A DNA stretch of 64,000 bases from Torreya grandis (GCA_037957365.1 JARHVA010002373.1:903501-967500), one strand, 5' to 3'. Counted from the first letter of the stretch, positions 22,750-35,356 are shown. Program-made: numbers and translations. Notes: a model not told the origin generated them from the sequence alone.

Positions 22750-23935
22750 TTTATCATGAATTTGGATTAGATTTGTGATCCACTTTTATATATCTTATAC
22801 ATTTAACTATGTGTTAAACTTTAGTTTCACCTATCTATTTCACATGGATATTTATATTATGCTTTATGCTTTTATATGGTTTCATTTCCTTTCCTTTTTC
22901 TTATGGCTTATTATCATTATTTTTACGATTGCACAATTATTTTTATTATTTCTTTTCTTTCATGGATTCATTTTCTTTTCCAATGATTTTTTGCTACCTT
23001 ATCTCAATTAAAACTCAAATAATTATTATTGTGACTTGGTTAAACAAACCTTTATCCCTTTAGTAATATTTCTCTACCATATGATCAGTTAACAAATAAG
23101 ACGTCTCATTGTCCTTCTATTTACTGATCTACTTTAGATCTCCCTTTATTCCTTTATATTCCTTTCACATACTAATCCCACATATGGTTGAAACATGATA
23201 TTACATATTGGTTCATAAGTAATCCTAAGTGTTCCGTCAATCATATCTTTGGATATTTAGCTTCATTTAACCAAATTCTAAAGCTCATTCATGTGTATCA
23301 CTTATATCACTCATGTTGGTTATTATAAATTCATATGGAGGAGGAATCATAAAATCCATAAAAAAATTAAAATCCAAATCATTTAAACAAAATTAAATAA
23401 TACAAAAGGCAACATAGAGATTTAAAATTCAAATCACACTAAAAGACATGATTCATAGAAAATCTTCTATTTATAATCGAAGATAAAACTCTACATTTGG
23501 CCACATGATAGAGTCAAGGTCCATTGGGGTGTGATAGCCCAGTATATTAGGAAAGGAGAATAAAAAAATATTTTAGTGCTACCTAATTTCCCACACAAGT
23601 ACCCAATATTCGTAGTTGATCGATAACTCTATAAGAGGTCTTGAGGAATGGGGAACATGTTGTAGGAAGGTAGGTCCATTTTATTTTATTTTTTCATGTA
23701 ACCAACATGAGTTGATCTTAGTATTTCAATTATTTGCCTATCTATCTTTATGCTTATTATGAGCTTGTATCCTTTATATTTTGATGATTACTAGACTCTT
23801 GTTATCTCTCCTTTGTACCTAGTATGCCTCATGTTTCCTAAGGTCTTCTCATAGACACCTATGTCATGATTTTTAAATTTCCTCTTTCATTACAACATTC
23901 CTAATATTTCCCCTTGAAAAGTTTTTTTTTTTTAA
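22750..23935. other. Anonymous AT-rich DNA
   Basis: T-rich, then A-rich sequence without a supported gene. The hydrophobic frames near 22775-23063 follow from T-richness and show no motif. Confidence 0.5.
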
Positions 23936-23939
23936 CTAA

Positions 23940-24240
23940 TCATAACCCATAGGGTTTTCCTTTATGAGTTTCAATGTAAGACCATGGATAGGACTAGGAT
24001 CACCTCATAAATTACCATAATAAAATATTTTCATATTAACATTCACCTCATTGGTGTTCCCCTTGTGAGTTGAAATGTAAGACCATGTATAAGACTAGGC
24101 CCTCTTCACAAATTACCACATTAAAAACATCTTTTAAAATCATTCCCATAATTGTTTCCACCTCATTGGTGTTACCTTTGTGATTTATAGTGTAAGACCA
24201 TGGATACGACCAAGCCCTCCTCACAAATTATTCCAATATC
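23940..24240 (+). repeat. Three-copy minisatellite, period ~101-115 bp
   Basis: The phrase 'TTTxTGAGTTxxAATGTAAGACCATGxATAxGACxAxG' recurs, anchored by GTAAGACCATG at 23976, 24077 and 24192. Each is followed by 'CCTC..CAcAAATTAcC' and preceded (copies 2 and 3) by 'ACCTCATTGGTGTT'. The copies differ by point changes and small indels. Confidence 0.85.
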
Positions 24241-24319
24241 TAATTCATACTATAAACAAGTTACAATGAAATTACATGCATCAAATTTGAGATAAGTAGT
24301 GTTTGATTATGAATTACAT

Positions 24320-24765
24320 GTCATTGACATACTTCCCATCTTGATTTTGTATGTTTTATGCTTACTTCATAAGCCTTTCACTTTTATCTTCTTATTTTCC
24401 AATTGTATGTATGCTTACAACCATTTTATTAAATTTTTCATACTTCTCCACTTGAATTGGTGTGATTAATTTAAATTCCTTTTACATTTCATCTTTCTTT
24501 TATACTTCCCAGCTTGATTTAGTATGATTGATTGACTTTATTTTTTTGATTTTATATCATTAATTTTCATGTATCTTCCATTTTGTTACAAAATGTTCAT
24601 ACTTCCCTACAAGATATAGTGTGATTTTTGTTTTGTTTTAATTTGGTGTAAATCTTTACATGGTTTGAAAACACTTATTACCCTTTTTATGATCTTTGGT
24701 TTATTATATTTATTCATCTTTTGTTACTACATATTTCCTATCGTAATATAGTGTGTATCACATTT
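24320..24765 (+). repeat. Degenerate five-fold repeat
   Basis: The phrase 'CATACTTCCCAxCTTGATTTAGTxTGATT' recurs in diverged form near 24325, 24440, 24505, 24598 and 24727. An old minisatellite with uneven spacing (65-130 bp). Confidence 0.55.
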
Positions 24766-24982
24766 TTTTTTGATTAATTACACTTTTCCAAATATTTTTT
24801 ATTTTTAACCATGCATGTGTATCACATAATGATAGAAAATAAAAAATACATCACATATTTATCATAGCATATACAACAAAAGTAAAATACATGTTCTTAA
24901 AAGGAAATATATCCATGCATCCACATCCAAATCCAAGTAAAAATCATGAGATCAATAAACTATCAACAACAATATCAATATC

Positions 24983-25028
24983 TACACACACACACGCGTG
25001 CGCGCGCACACACACACACACACACACA
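24983..25028. repeat. CA/CG alternating purine-pyrimidine microsatellite
   Basis: About 46 bp of strictly alternating pyrimidine-purine sequence: a CA run, a core of CGCGTGCGCGCG (24995-25006), then a CA run. The GC core inside a CA repeat is the classic composition for Z-DNA formation and stands out in this AT-rich window. Confidence 0.93.
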
Positions 25029-25039
25029 AAGTACAGAAT

Positions 25040-26150
25040 ACAATAGCTATAACACTAAGGTTGTGCTCCATCATGTTTATTTGTGGCCTATCCATTACAC
25101 CCATGGACACCTATGACTGACCTCTATGAATATTTCATTGTAAAGAGGTAGTCTAGGATCTCAATCCATCAACCTATCCCTATAGATTGGCCACCTAGGC
25201 CTGCACCTATCCTAGCTAGATGATAGTCTCCATGTGCACAGCTTGCTCCTGTGTTAAGGCCTGCTAGGCTTGAGCCTCTCCATCTCCAACCCTTGTTGGT
25301 GGACGTAACCTATCACAAATTCCTATAGTTATCTCATGGCCTCTCCCACCAGCCTAAACTAGCTTGTCTGGGCTAGGGTAGAGATAGCTATAAGATCATT
25401 CAATATGGTAAGTTATTATGATGTTATCACCCCATCTAAAATTTTATGATGTACCACCATAACTAGGGATCCCCATATGACATCTTCTATCATAAGATCT
25501 ATAAAACAAGAAACTAGATAGGTATTAGATTGTATATATTTATACACACACACAAACACACTTGCACACACACACATATATCTCAAATCATATAGCTATC
25601 ATAATCAATCATTCAACTAGTGTTATACACTCAAAAACTTAAAATATTAAATTTAAACTATTTCTCACCAGTGATGGTATCACTAACCATGATCTCACTA
25701 TTCACTCATCTACCGAGCACCTCCTCCATTAGATACCTTTACACCAATGTAAATCTAAGAGTCACCACCTAAGACCATCATGGTATTATCCTTAGTGGCA
25801 TCTATATAAACTAATTATTCTTATAACTACTACTAGATCCCCCTAACTACTACTATATCCCCCTATGTAACAACTAACACCTGTACCTCCTCATGCTGAT
25901 GGTGTCTTTATCTTTGATGAGCTTTTAGTCATCATTGCCACCTCTGTGATGATGCCTAATATGTTCCCTCCTCCCTTGCATCCACATCCATGACATCTCC
26001 TCCTATCCCCACTACCTCCTACTATCATTCTCGACCAACACATTATATAGCTTGCTGAGGCCTAATCACTGGTATCTCCATAGGTTCCCCTCTACCTCCT
26101 CTCCCTCTCGGATCTCTATCATGTCATTCCCAATAAGTAAGAACTAGTAC
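25040..26150. other. Region without supported genes, possibly minus-strand coding debris
   Basis: Somewhat C-rich on the plus strand (many 'CCTCC' and 'CACCTC' words), which would suit Gly/Arg-rich minus-strand peptide such as RGRGGRGEP near 26105. It may be the decayed C-terminal extension of the plant mobile domain remnant to its right. No firm frame. Confidence 0.3.
25541..25578. repeat. Interrupted CA microsatellite
   Basis: ACACACACACAAACACACTT followed by GCACACACACACAT and TATATC. Confidence 0.85.
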
Positions 26151-26600
26151 ATTATTTAAAATATGGATAAGTTATATATATCTAGGTATACGAGACACTA
26201 TATGAGGCTCTACCCATGAATTGTAGTGGCCCATGATCTGCACACATACCAAACCTGTAGCAATGATAGACCAACTAGGCTATATGGTAACTATGTGAGT
26301 ATACAACTATGAAACTATTTTCCCTCATGTGATAATCTATAATAATAAAACATGAGGCACATCCCATGTTACATGGTCATGTCTCCATTGCATGACCTGA
26401 GGTAACCTATCATTGACTACATAGGGCAACCCAGTCGATTGATACATAGGGAACCTCTCATATATCCATGTGCTCAAGAGTATAATTGGTCCCATCATAT
26501 TTTGTCCCCTAGATAACATCCCATACATATCATGCATGAGCTAGACCAATATGATAAAGAAAATCATAAATCACTCCTTGATCTAATATTGACTAGCACA
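26150..26600 (-). pseudogene. Plant mobile domain (PMD/MAIN-like) remnant
   Basis: The minus-strand frame 26537-26337 reads MHDMYGMLSRGQNMMGPIIL and continues LLSTWIYERFPMY. This closely follows the plant mobile domain block 'HLYRELCxASxxxxxxxGGPLxLLQLWAWERFP'. Upstream (to about 26580) the minus strand gives MIFFIILV, a stop, then L, fitting the hydrophobic segment before it. Downstream, around 26240, GLVCVQIMGHYNSWVEPHIV is a weaker match to the PMD C-terminal 'PLICFxxVExHxPDRVxRQFG' block. PMD proteins occur in plant transposons and in domesticated MAIN/MAIL genes. This copy has stops and lacks flanking exons, so it is a pseudogene or transposon remnant. Confidence 0.6.
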
Positions 26601-28810
26601 AGGTTATTGCACAAAGTGATACCTTACCATCTGACTTATGATATAGTACTCATAAAAAAAAGTATTCATTGAAAAATATAAAAAAATATAAGTCAAAAAC
26701 TAGAAGATATTATCTAAATTTTCACTGAAGTGTTTCAAAAAATATTAAATGCTGCTCAAAAAATGGTGCACCAAATGGTCGTCTATCTACTCTATTTTCT
26801 TTAAAAAATAGGAGTTTCTATTTATTTTTTAGATGTTTGACTTAGTTATACTTATCTATTTTTAAAATAAATTAGTGTTTTGGAAACTAGACTCAAAATT
26901 CTATATTTCATGTTCTTACACCATCTTCAAATTTGGAGTGTAGATATTTCAATTTATCTACAGAAGTTTAGATTTCTGAAATTTTAGGAAAATAATGTTC
27001 ACAAATAGGCCACTTTTTGTCCCCCAACTTTGTGCACTTACCTTCTATTTAATTGATAGATAATACATAAATAACGTACACATTAACTATTATTTTTTTC
27101 ATAAAATGGAAGCTTGTTTCACAAATTTTCAAAATAAGCATTTAAATTAGCACTAAAAAAAATCAACAATGGGGTCACAACAAAACCATAGGGACACATA
27201 GGCTAAACAAGAAAGAGTAACTAATTGATGTGCTAGAGGACCATGCACATAATCAGTTTGGAGTAGCATAAAGAGAGAGGATCATAACTTCAAGAAGTCG
27301 GTGGATGTGCTCACAAAAATTGACCAAATATTTGGATACATGAGATTTGCAGAGTAAAGGGGCACGAACACATGTAGCACCCAAGAACCCAATCAGGGGA
27401 AAATGCATATGTTACATATTGAAAGAGTCAAGTAGGGATGACATCACTAGGATTTAAGGCAAAGGTACAAAAGTGAGTAATGAGAAACTAAAAATAATGG
27501 CATGCATCGTTAGGGCAATTTAAATGTCAATGGATGATATAAATTGACCCTCACAATTCATTTTCACTTTTTATTGAGTGAAAAATGTAAAGCATATAGA
27601 GAACCCTAGAGCAAGTGAAATCACATGTAATTTGTAATTTGTAAGGTAGGGCAAAATTGGATTTAACAACGAAGTGCAGCATGATTGCAAGTGGAATTCA
27701 TGCAGGAGTTTGGATAAGCTGGATTCAAATGAAGTAGGGTTTGCAGGGAATAGTGTGCACTATTAAAATGACCTCAATCAAGCTCAAAGTAAAAGTAAAA
27801 ATTAAAGGTTCCAAAAGAATTAATAGCACATAGTTTGTAGAGTCGAAGGGAGGTGCCATGGTCATCAACAAGGAAATTACATCATAGCAACATGAAGGAA
27901 AGAATGAAGAGGCATTATTGAAAATTACGGATATGCAATTTCACGTACACACAAAACTGAGGTAAAACTATTCTATAGATTTGTAGTTGATAAATTCTAA
28001 GGTTACATGCAGAAACTTGTAATATACGAGGCATGTATCAGGAACGTTTTATCTTGATACCCATTTTAGTTCAAGGCATAGTTTCGCTCATGGATTCACG
28101 GCACAATTTGTGATGATCGATAAGCCATCAGATTGTCATTGAAAGATAAAATGTGAATCTTCTCCATAATTGGAACTGTTAAAGTCTACTTACACTAGTA
28201 ATTGTATATCACGCCCGGTATTATTTCCAAAGTGGAAGATATAAAAAACGTCGTGTACTTCTGCCCATCAAACATCAGCGTGGGGGAAATGGAAGTGCTC
28301 TCCAAACACTATAAATCTTGTCATTTGTAGAAGCTACCACAACATTTTTTTACGGCTATTTGGACGGAAGACAATTTATCCAATGTGAATGCACAAAATC
28401 ACTGCCCCTATAACATAAAAGGGCCCCTCAAAAAATAAATAAATTATAATTTGTGTTTAATTATTGAAGTGACTATACACAACAACAAAAGAGCCATATA
28501 GTCAGTTAAACGTGTAAGCTGTGAAAATTTGTCTATTACTAAACCCCGAGTCCATAGCTTATAAAAATCTTTTTTGTTTTCACCCATAACCACACATGCT
28601 ATTATAATTTCTTATCTTTTCCCACAAGATAAATCTATCTGTCAAAAGTCATGGTATCCGCTGTATTTATTATGTAAAAGACAACCCTGGCCAACTAATT
28701 TGACTCTAGTGGGAGTTGTGACCTGCTATCCCTTGATGTTTTCTCTGTCCAATCCACACCGAAACAAACAGAGCAACTGGCCACGGAAATTCACTACCAT
28801 TAATGAATGG
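26600..28810. other. Low-copy-looking spacer without recognised genes
   Basis: No transposon domain, LTR pair or convincing exon was seen. From about 27.2 kb base composition is less extreme than in the surrounding transposons. A 93-codon plus frame at 28574-28855 runs into the first tandem unit but shows no recognisable motif. If the 30360-44505 array is one insertion, this DNA once lay only ~1.6-3.7 kb upstream of the diterpene synthase exons and may be ancestral intron. I searched it for the preceding synthase exon (expected to encode something like VWIGKxLYR) and did not find it. Confidence 0.45.
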
Positions 28811-28814
28811 TCTC

Positions 28815-30354
28815 CAAATCTGACCACGGAAATAGGAGGCGCAGTGGATAAATAAAATATCGTAACCCACTTTTCTTGGAGTCAAAATACAGGTTATAAA
28901 AATCGCAATCTCAATTACATCTTGATAATGATAGACATTGTCCTTGATGTGAACAGGTAAACAAACAAAATTAAAATATCGAAAATATATTTTTCAAATG
29001 GAAAGGTTACATGACCACATACGACTTGTTATTTATGAGTGGAACACTAGAGGTCATCTCTTTCTTCATGTGTATTAAATTTCTCTTTTTTTTCAGAAAC
29101 CACATCTCTTATCATTTAGTTATATATTTATAGACACAAGTAATTAATTTTTTTTCTTCGTAATATATTATTTTGATCAATTAACCCAATTTAATAATAT
29201 TAATATGTAAAAATAAATGACATAAATTTAAAATTCTAATAAATAAAATTGTATGATGAATATAGATTTAATTTATTTTTTTAGGATTGTATTTATTGCA
29301 TATTTCTACTTTGATTTACTATACTTGAGTTCTAAATTTGACCACAAAAATAGGAGGCACAGTCAGCAGGGATAAATAAAATAGCGTAAACCACTTTTCT
29401 TGGAGTCAAAATACAGGGTATAAAAATCGCAATCTCAATTACATCTTGATAGTGAGTAGACATTGTCCTTGATGTTAACAAGTAACCAAACAAAATTAAA
29501 TTATTGAGAAGATCCTTTTCAAATGGAAAGGTTACATGACCCACATACAACATATTTATGAGTGGAACACTAGAGGTCATCTCTTTCTCCATGTGTATTA
29601 AATTTATCATCTTTTTCAGAAACCACCTCTCTTATCATTTAGTTATATATTTATAGACACAAGTAATTAATTTTTTTCTTTGTAATATATTATTTTGATC
29701 AATTAACCCAATTTAATAATATTAATATTATATTAATATGTAAAAATAAATGACATAAATTTAAAATTCTAATAAATAAAATTGTATGATGCATATAGAT
29801 TTAATTTATTTTTTTAGGATTGTATTTATTGCATATTTCTACTTTGATTTACTATACTTGTGTTCTAAATTTGACCACAAAAATAGGAGGCACAGTCAGC
29901 AGGGATAAATAAAATAGCGTAACCCACTTTTCTTGGAGTCAAAATACAGGGTATAAAAATCGCAATCTCAATTACATCTTGATAGTGAGTAGACATTGTT
30001 CTTGATGTTAACAAGTAACCAAACAAAATTAAATTATTGAAAAGATCCTTTTCAAATGGAAAGGTTACATGATCCACATACAACTTGATATTTATGAGTG
30101 GAACACTAGAGGTCATCTCTTTCTTCATGTGTATTAAATTTATCATCTTTTTTAGAAACCACCTCTCTTATCATTTAGTTATATATTTATAGACACAAGT
30201 AATAAAATTTTTTCTTCGTAATATATTATTTTGATCAATCAACCCAATCTAATAATATTAATATTATATTAATATGTAAAAATAAATGACATAAATTTAA
30301 AATTCCAATAAATAAAATTGTATGATGAATATAGATTTGATTTATTTTTTTAGG
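28815..30354 (+). repeat. Three tandem copies of a ~0.52-0.53-kb unit
   Basis: Units begin near 28815, 29334 and 29867, anchored by GGAGGC at 28835, 29353 and 29887, giving periods of 518 and 534 bp. Shared text includes 'CCACTTTTCTTGGAGTCAAAATACAGG', 'TATAAAAATCGCAATCTCAATTACATCTTGAT' and 'TTTATAGACACAAGTAATTAATTTTTT'. Units 2 and 3 are closer to each other than to unit 1. Unit 3 is cut by the left end of the retrotransposon array at 30355-30360. Each unit contains TATAAAAATCGC, a TATA-like element, so a duplicated promoter is conceivable but unproven. Confidence 0.93.
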
Positions 30355-30359
30355 ATTAT
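30355..30359. other. Left target-site duplication of the array (ATTAT)
   Basis: Five bases directly before the TG of the left LTR. They differ from ATTGT at the right end by one base, acceptable for an old insertion. Confidence 0.55.
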
Positions 30360-30908
30360 TGAGTATAAATCTTAGGTTGTTAAAGGTTTGAGTATAATAA
30401 ATCAGGATAAAAATATGTATTAAATATAGCCATTGATTTGTGAAAAAATTGATTTAGATTGATTTTTTTAAAAAATAGCAATAAATAATGTAAATAAGTA
30501 ATTAGCTATAAATTAATTAAGACAGGAGATTTAGAGGCTGTAAACTGTGATAGAAGTTATTCTGAGTGTTGCAGATAGGAACTAGGTGTCAAAACCCTAC
30601 TTGGATAGTAGCGCCATAATTGGATAGTGGCACTAGTGTCTTTTGTGTAAAACTATTTGGAGCTTCTAGGTGCCCCTGTGTCTGAGTCTGTTAAGCTTGT
30701 TCTTATATGCATAAGTTCTGATTCCTTGTATGTGATGTGATTTTACTGATTTTATATGCAAAACCTAAATTTTCATATTGTTAGATCAGTTGGTTAGCAC
30801 AAGAAACAATGTGTGATGTTAGTGAAGTAGGTCGGACATCCTCAACACCCTGTTGTGATGAGAGTTGCTTACATACCAATACTCTGAAGAGGGATGAACC
30901 CTGATGTA
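30360..30908 (-). repeat. Array LTR A (3' LTR of the distal element)
   Basis: 549 bp, aligned throughout with LTRs B and C. Landmarks are 'TTAGGTTGTTAAAGG', 'TAATTGGATAGTxGCAC' and 'TGTGATGAGAGTTGCTTACATACCAATACT'. On the plus strand it starts TGAG and ends CTGATGTA, so the minus-strand start is TACATC where TG would be expected. Confidence 0.82.
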
Positions 30909-30920
30909 GTTCTCCCCACC
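30909..30920 (-). promoter_or_regulatory. Polypurine tract of the distal element
   Basis: On the minus strand this reads GGTGGGGAGAAC immediately before LTR A, the place where a polypurine tract primes plus-strand DNA synthesis. The same sequence abuts LTR B. It is absent beside LTR C, as expected for a 5' LTR. Confidence 0.75.
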
Positions 30921-33900
30921 TAAGTGCTACTACAAGTGCAAGTGAAGCTAGTATTAATGCTGGTTTGAGTGATTTGAATATTCTTGAGACTGAAAATCTG
31001 AACAATCTAATCTTAAGAATGATGTCGATGGTTGTATGCAAAAATAGGGTAGAATAGGGATTGATAACCTTGATTGTGCACAACTTGTTCTAAGTTTGAT
31101 TTTACAATTTACATATGATTTCTATCTAGTAGATAAAGGGCTAAAAGTCATGTATATATATTGTTCTAGTGCTTGTGTGGGTCTTAAAAGAGGTCTAGGT
31201 TGACCCTAAGTGGTTGCTCATTTGAAAAGATATCCATTGGTAGCAAAAAGTGGGAAAAGGATAATAACACCCAAAATGGGACACTAGCGTCATGGGGCGC
31301 TAACGTCCAAATAATGACACTAGTGTTTAAGTGGCATAACCTAAGGCACTAGGGACCAAGATGTTAAAGTGAGGGTCTAGGATTGCTTTAGGAATGTTTA
31401 GGGACATGTGGCTTGTATGAGGGTTGAATAAGTGTCTAAATAGGCCCTAAGATAGGTCTATGGCTAAGCTAGGGATGGGTGGTCTCAAGTAATACTCTTA
31501 ACACTCAAGTGCCATATTTAGATGATTACATTTGCCCCTCTTTATTATAGAAATGTATCGAAGCAAAATGACTAAGATAAAGGAAAAAGAAGTGTAACTA
31601 ACCCAAGAGGTGAAACCTGTGAATGTGGATCTAAGTGTGTGAAGCATGCTCCATTGCGTATCTTACAAATAAAACATGTATATATCAATCTTTATTTAAG
31701 AGATATCAAAATCAAAGATAAAATTGAGTAAAGAGATAAGAGAGAGGAAATGAATGAATACATCTCACTGGTACGTGAACCAATACATAAATATAGTGAC
31801 AACTTGTGTGCATACATGTAAATAGTGATCAATCAGTGAATAACTTGGACTGAACTAATGGCTTGTTCAATCCCCATGTGTGGATGGCTGACGAACTCAA
31901 TCCAATTTTGAGTCCATCATTACCCACTCCTACTCGATGGATCATGACTTTGAATAACTTATATTGGACTGATGATGTGTCCAACCCTCTCATGTAGGTG
32001 GTTCAAGAACTCAAGTAAACTATGATTTTATCATTTCCTACCCATGTGTAGTAGATGTATCTGAAACTAAAACTTTGTGATGTAACTAAAGATGTGTAAT
32101 ATGTTATTTCTACAACCACTGAAGAACTCTAAAATATAAAATGGTTTTGGGCCACTTATAAATATTAGGCAAGTTTGGGCCACTCAAGAATGCCAACTAT
32201 TATAGATGCAGTAAGGCATCAATCTATTGTGTAACTTGGAACATGGTGTTTGGTGTGTAAAACATAGAGAATGACATGGAGTTTGCCATTTCATCTAATC
32301 AATTGATGTAGAAGTGAGCATACGAAAGCAATGTGATGTGCATATGACCCAAATCTGATATTTAAATATATGGATTATGGATTAAGTTGTAATAATATGT
32401 ATCTTAGTATCTTCAAACTAAAATGTGCATAATCATGTCACATACGATGCCTCCAACCTAAGTAAATTGGTATGAATCTGAGTTAAACTAAGCCAAAATT
32501 AGTAATCTATAATTGAACCTGTGTAAACCTGAAATGTACCTACTATACTTTTCTAGTTAATCTAGAATTTTATGAAACTGAGGCTACTAGACAGTAGCAC
32601 CATATCTTGGATAGTAATGATTTTAGCACTAGTGTCCCAATTTGGGTGTTAATGTCTAACTATTTTGATTTTTGTGCAACTAAAATTGGTCTCTGTGTCA
32701 CTATTTTCCACTATGTTTTCTTGAAACTGATTTCTATATTTAATACTTGTGTGTTAAAAATTGTATTCTAAGTACATTTAGATAGCTTGATCTCTGTGAT
32801 AAATCCCTATGAATACCCCCTCTTTAGAGGGGAGTTATTAAACATGTGCAAGAATTGAACTTAAAAGAAGAAGCTCTATAAAATGTGTTTTAGCCGCAAC
32901 ATATATGATATCTACGTAATAAACCAATATAATGTGCATATATACCATTAGAATGTAAGCTAATCCGAGCATAAGTTTGTATATTATAATATATTTTAGA
33001 TCTAGCATTCACAAGGCTATCAAAATAATATAACAATGTCTATGAATATCAGATTTGAGTAATAACTGAGTAGCTACCTAGGGGGATGGGTCATGATATC
33101 CATCATGGAACCCAATTAGGAATGGGAGATGCATGAGGTCTCTCATGGCATTTAAAATTGGAGTGTGTAAGAAGAAAGAAACAATTGTTATGGCCATAAC
33201 ACATACAATAAAGCATACATATAATACACATGAGCAACACAAAGTAGGCTAAGGGGCCACAATACAAGGGACATGGGCACATGTCACTAAATCTAAGAAA
33301 ATAAGACATATAAAGGCATGTTCAAATGTCCACATACATAAATAGAAAGCAAGTTGACTTAGAGCCATGTGGAAGGATATGATCAAATGTCTGCATAAAT
33401 AATAAGGAAGATACACATAAGAACATGGGCACATGTCCAAAGCATACATATAATGAAAATAAGTGGCATAGATATATAGAGCATTATCATATTTAAATGT
33501 CATTGAATAGAAGAGGCATAGATATATAATCAAGTCTAAACTAGGAAAGCTAGAAATGAAAGTATGTATGAACATGTGGTACAGATATGTAAAATAGAAA
33601 AGATATATATAAAGTGAGTCTATAGTAGTAGTAGTCAGATGTTTTTTTTAAAAGGTGCAGGATAATAAATATCAAGATATAAAAATGTTAAATTTGTGAT
33701 GTAGAGTTTAGAAATATGTAACCTAGCAATTGAAACTGTGTATAGGATGCCCCCAAATGGGTGAATGTACCAAATGAAGAACCCGTGTATCTGTGTATAT
33801 GTCCCTAGTGTGTAGATAGTAACAAACATAGATATATGTAGTGCACTTGGGTCTTGTAACTATCTATAAACACTTGAAAAGGATAAGTAAAGCATGAATG

Positions 33901-34700
33901 TATGATAAAAACTAACTATACTAAGATAACTAGCATATGTAGTGTCTAAAAAATATTAGAGATGTAAACATGACAATGCATACAATCTATAATTTATGTT
34001 TTCTGAGTAGATATTTGAATTTTTTTGTGTTTTTACATATTACATTATTTTATTTTTATTTTTTGGATATAAATTATGTACAAGTAACATTAGAAAATGA
34101 AACTATATACAAGGAGAAAGAGTGAATGGGATAATGTACAATGAAGGAGCAACATACTAACCAATAAGTTTCATGGGAGACTCACTATCAATGTGGCATG
34201 TGTCAAAAATAGGAATGGTAACCTCTCATATAGTGAGATTGATATGTTGGAGTTGAATTGAGTTACAGTGTGAATATGAGTATTGTTCATTATCGACATC
34301 ATAATAATCATAATAACTTGGAATGCTAGTGTGTGATTTTTGTTGTATTTGGATGACAATATGGAATTGTCTCATGCTTTGGAGTTAACCTTTTTGAATT
34401 ATCTTTTGATTTGGATGCTCTCTTGAATAGAAAGCCTCTTTTGAGAATACTTTTTGGCTTAGCATGATTTTGACTTTGTAACTTAAGTTCTTACTCTTTT
34501 TGTAACATTTCCTGTGTATATAGACTTTTTTGTTTGATAAATTGTATCTACGAATGATTTACCTTAGGATGTTCAATAAATTTTAGTCCTTGTTGAACAA
34601 CATTATCAACAACTAGAATTGGGGTAATGATGTCTTGGGCATATTTGCCTAACCCTTGACCTTGATAATCAATTTTTCGTAGATACTTTTGACCAAACCC
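30921..34700 (-). other. Internal region of distal array element, no recognised domain
   Basis: Aligned with 38583-42600 of the proximal element, with many differences. Minus-strand frames are short and broken. No protease, RT, RNase H or integrase motif was found. Repeated phrases such as 'CACTAGTGTC' occur in both copies. Confidence 0.55.
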
Positions 34701-35350
34701 ATACTAATTTAAAAGTGAGACCTCATTTTGGAGATGTATATTTGTATCTTTTACTTGCTTTACTTATGCTTGTTGTATAATTTCATGCTCTAATTGTGCT
34801 TTGGGACATTTTTTTGTTTTGGATTATGCTTTGGTAATGAATTTTATACTATTTCTGAATTCGATCCTTTTTTAATATGTTCCCATGTCACTGTGGATTA
34901 CTTAACTGATTTATCTTATATAGTTTCCTCATTATCAATGATGTGTTGTATATGTTTTTTCAATGCCAAACATGAATATGTGTGATGACTGTGCATTCTA
35001 TGGTATGCACAATAATATCTAAATCTCCTCACTAGATGTAAAATAGGTAGGTTGATCAACTTAGATTTAATCATTTTCTTTAAAATATCACTTGAACTTC
35101 CATTTAATCTTTGAATACTTTTTGAATATTAGTTTTATATGCACTTTGTTGTAATTTTTTTCTATATGTAACATTGCTTGCCACAAATTGAATAGGTGAA
35201 GATGAATATACATGATTCATACTAGTACGCACTAGAAAATTTTATCTTGTAATTTGATTTTCCAATATTATAATCTTTTCATGTAATAGTTGATTTTGAG
35301 TTTGTAATTTTGAAATTAATCTGATCATACTAATAATTTGATCCCTTAGA
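34700..35350 (-). pseudogene. Gag fragment with coiled coil and zinc knuckle (distal element)
   Basis: Reading down the minus strand from about 35350: LRDQIIRMIRLISKLQTQNQ, LLHEKIIILENQITR, a coiled-coil-like segment. After frame changes, near 35018-34947, comes YYCAYHRMHSHHTYSCLALK followed by KHIQHIIDNEE. The latter matches the plant gypsy gag knuckle 'CxYHxxxGHxTxxCxALKxxIQxLID', with Ser where Gly is usual. The knuckle binds element RNA. The rest of the same gag, N-terminal, lies beyond the solo LTR at 37342-37600. Confidence 0.75.
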
Positions 35351-35355
35351 GTCTC
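35351..35355. other. Left target-site duplication of the solo LTR (GTCTC)
   Basis: GTCTC here and at 37337-37341 flank the solo LTR exactly. Joining the two flanks restores a sequence colinear with the uninterrupted proximal element around 43285-43310. Confidence 0.92.
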
Positions 35356-35356
35356 T

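Larger units (their letters stand above)
17080..22750 (+). mobile_element. Ty3/gypsy (Tat-like) gag-protease remnant
   Basis: Plus-strand region holding, in order, a leader with repeated sequence, Ser/Thr/Asn-rich N-terminal gag pieces, a gag core, a gag C-terminal His/Cys segment, an aspartic protease and a further Pro-rich frame. The order and motifs fit the non-chromovirus Tat/Athila group of plant gypsy elements. No RT, RNase H or integrase was found up to 23.3 kb. LTRs were not identified on either side. Stops are frequent. Confidence 0.72.

Noticed and set aside
22775..23063. Hydrophobic plus frames after the gypsy remnant
   Set aside because: T-rich chance frames that overlap each other in two frames, with no motif.
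28574..28855. 93-codon plus frame upstream of the tandem repeats, considered as a missing synthase exon
   Set aside because: It shows no class II terpene synthase motif, and splice sites in the right phase were not evident.
28815..30354. CRISPR-like or satellite array call for the 0.53-kb units
   Set aside because: Only three long units with no spacer structure, in a plant nuclear context. Kept as a simple tandem repeat.
33103..33829. Cys-rich minus frames in the distal array element as small secreted proteins
   Set aside because: They arise from a repeated 'GGACATGxxCACATGTC' DNA phrase present in both array elements, lie in non-conserved frames, and have no start context.
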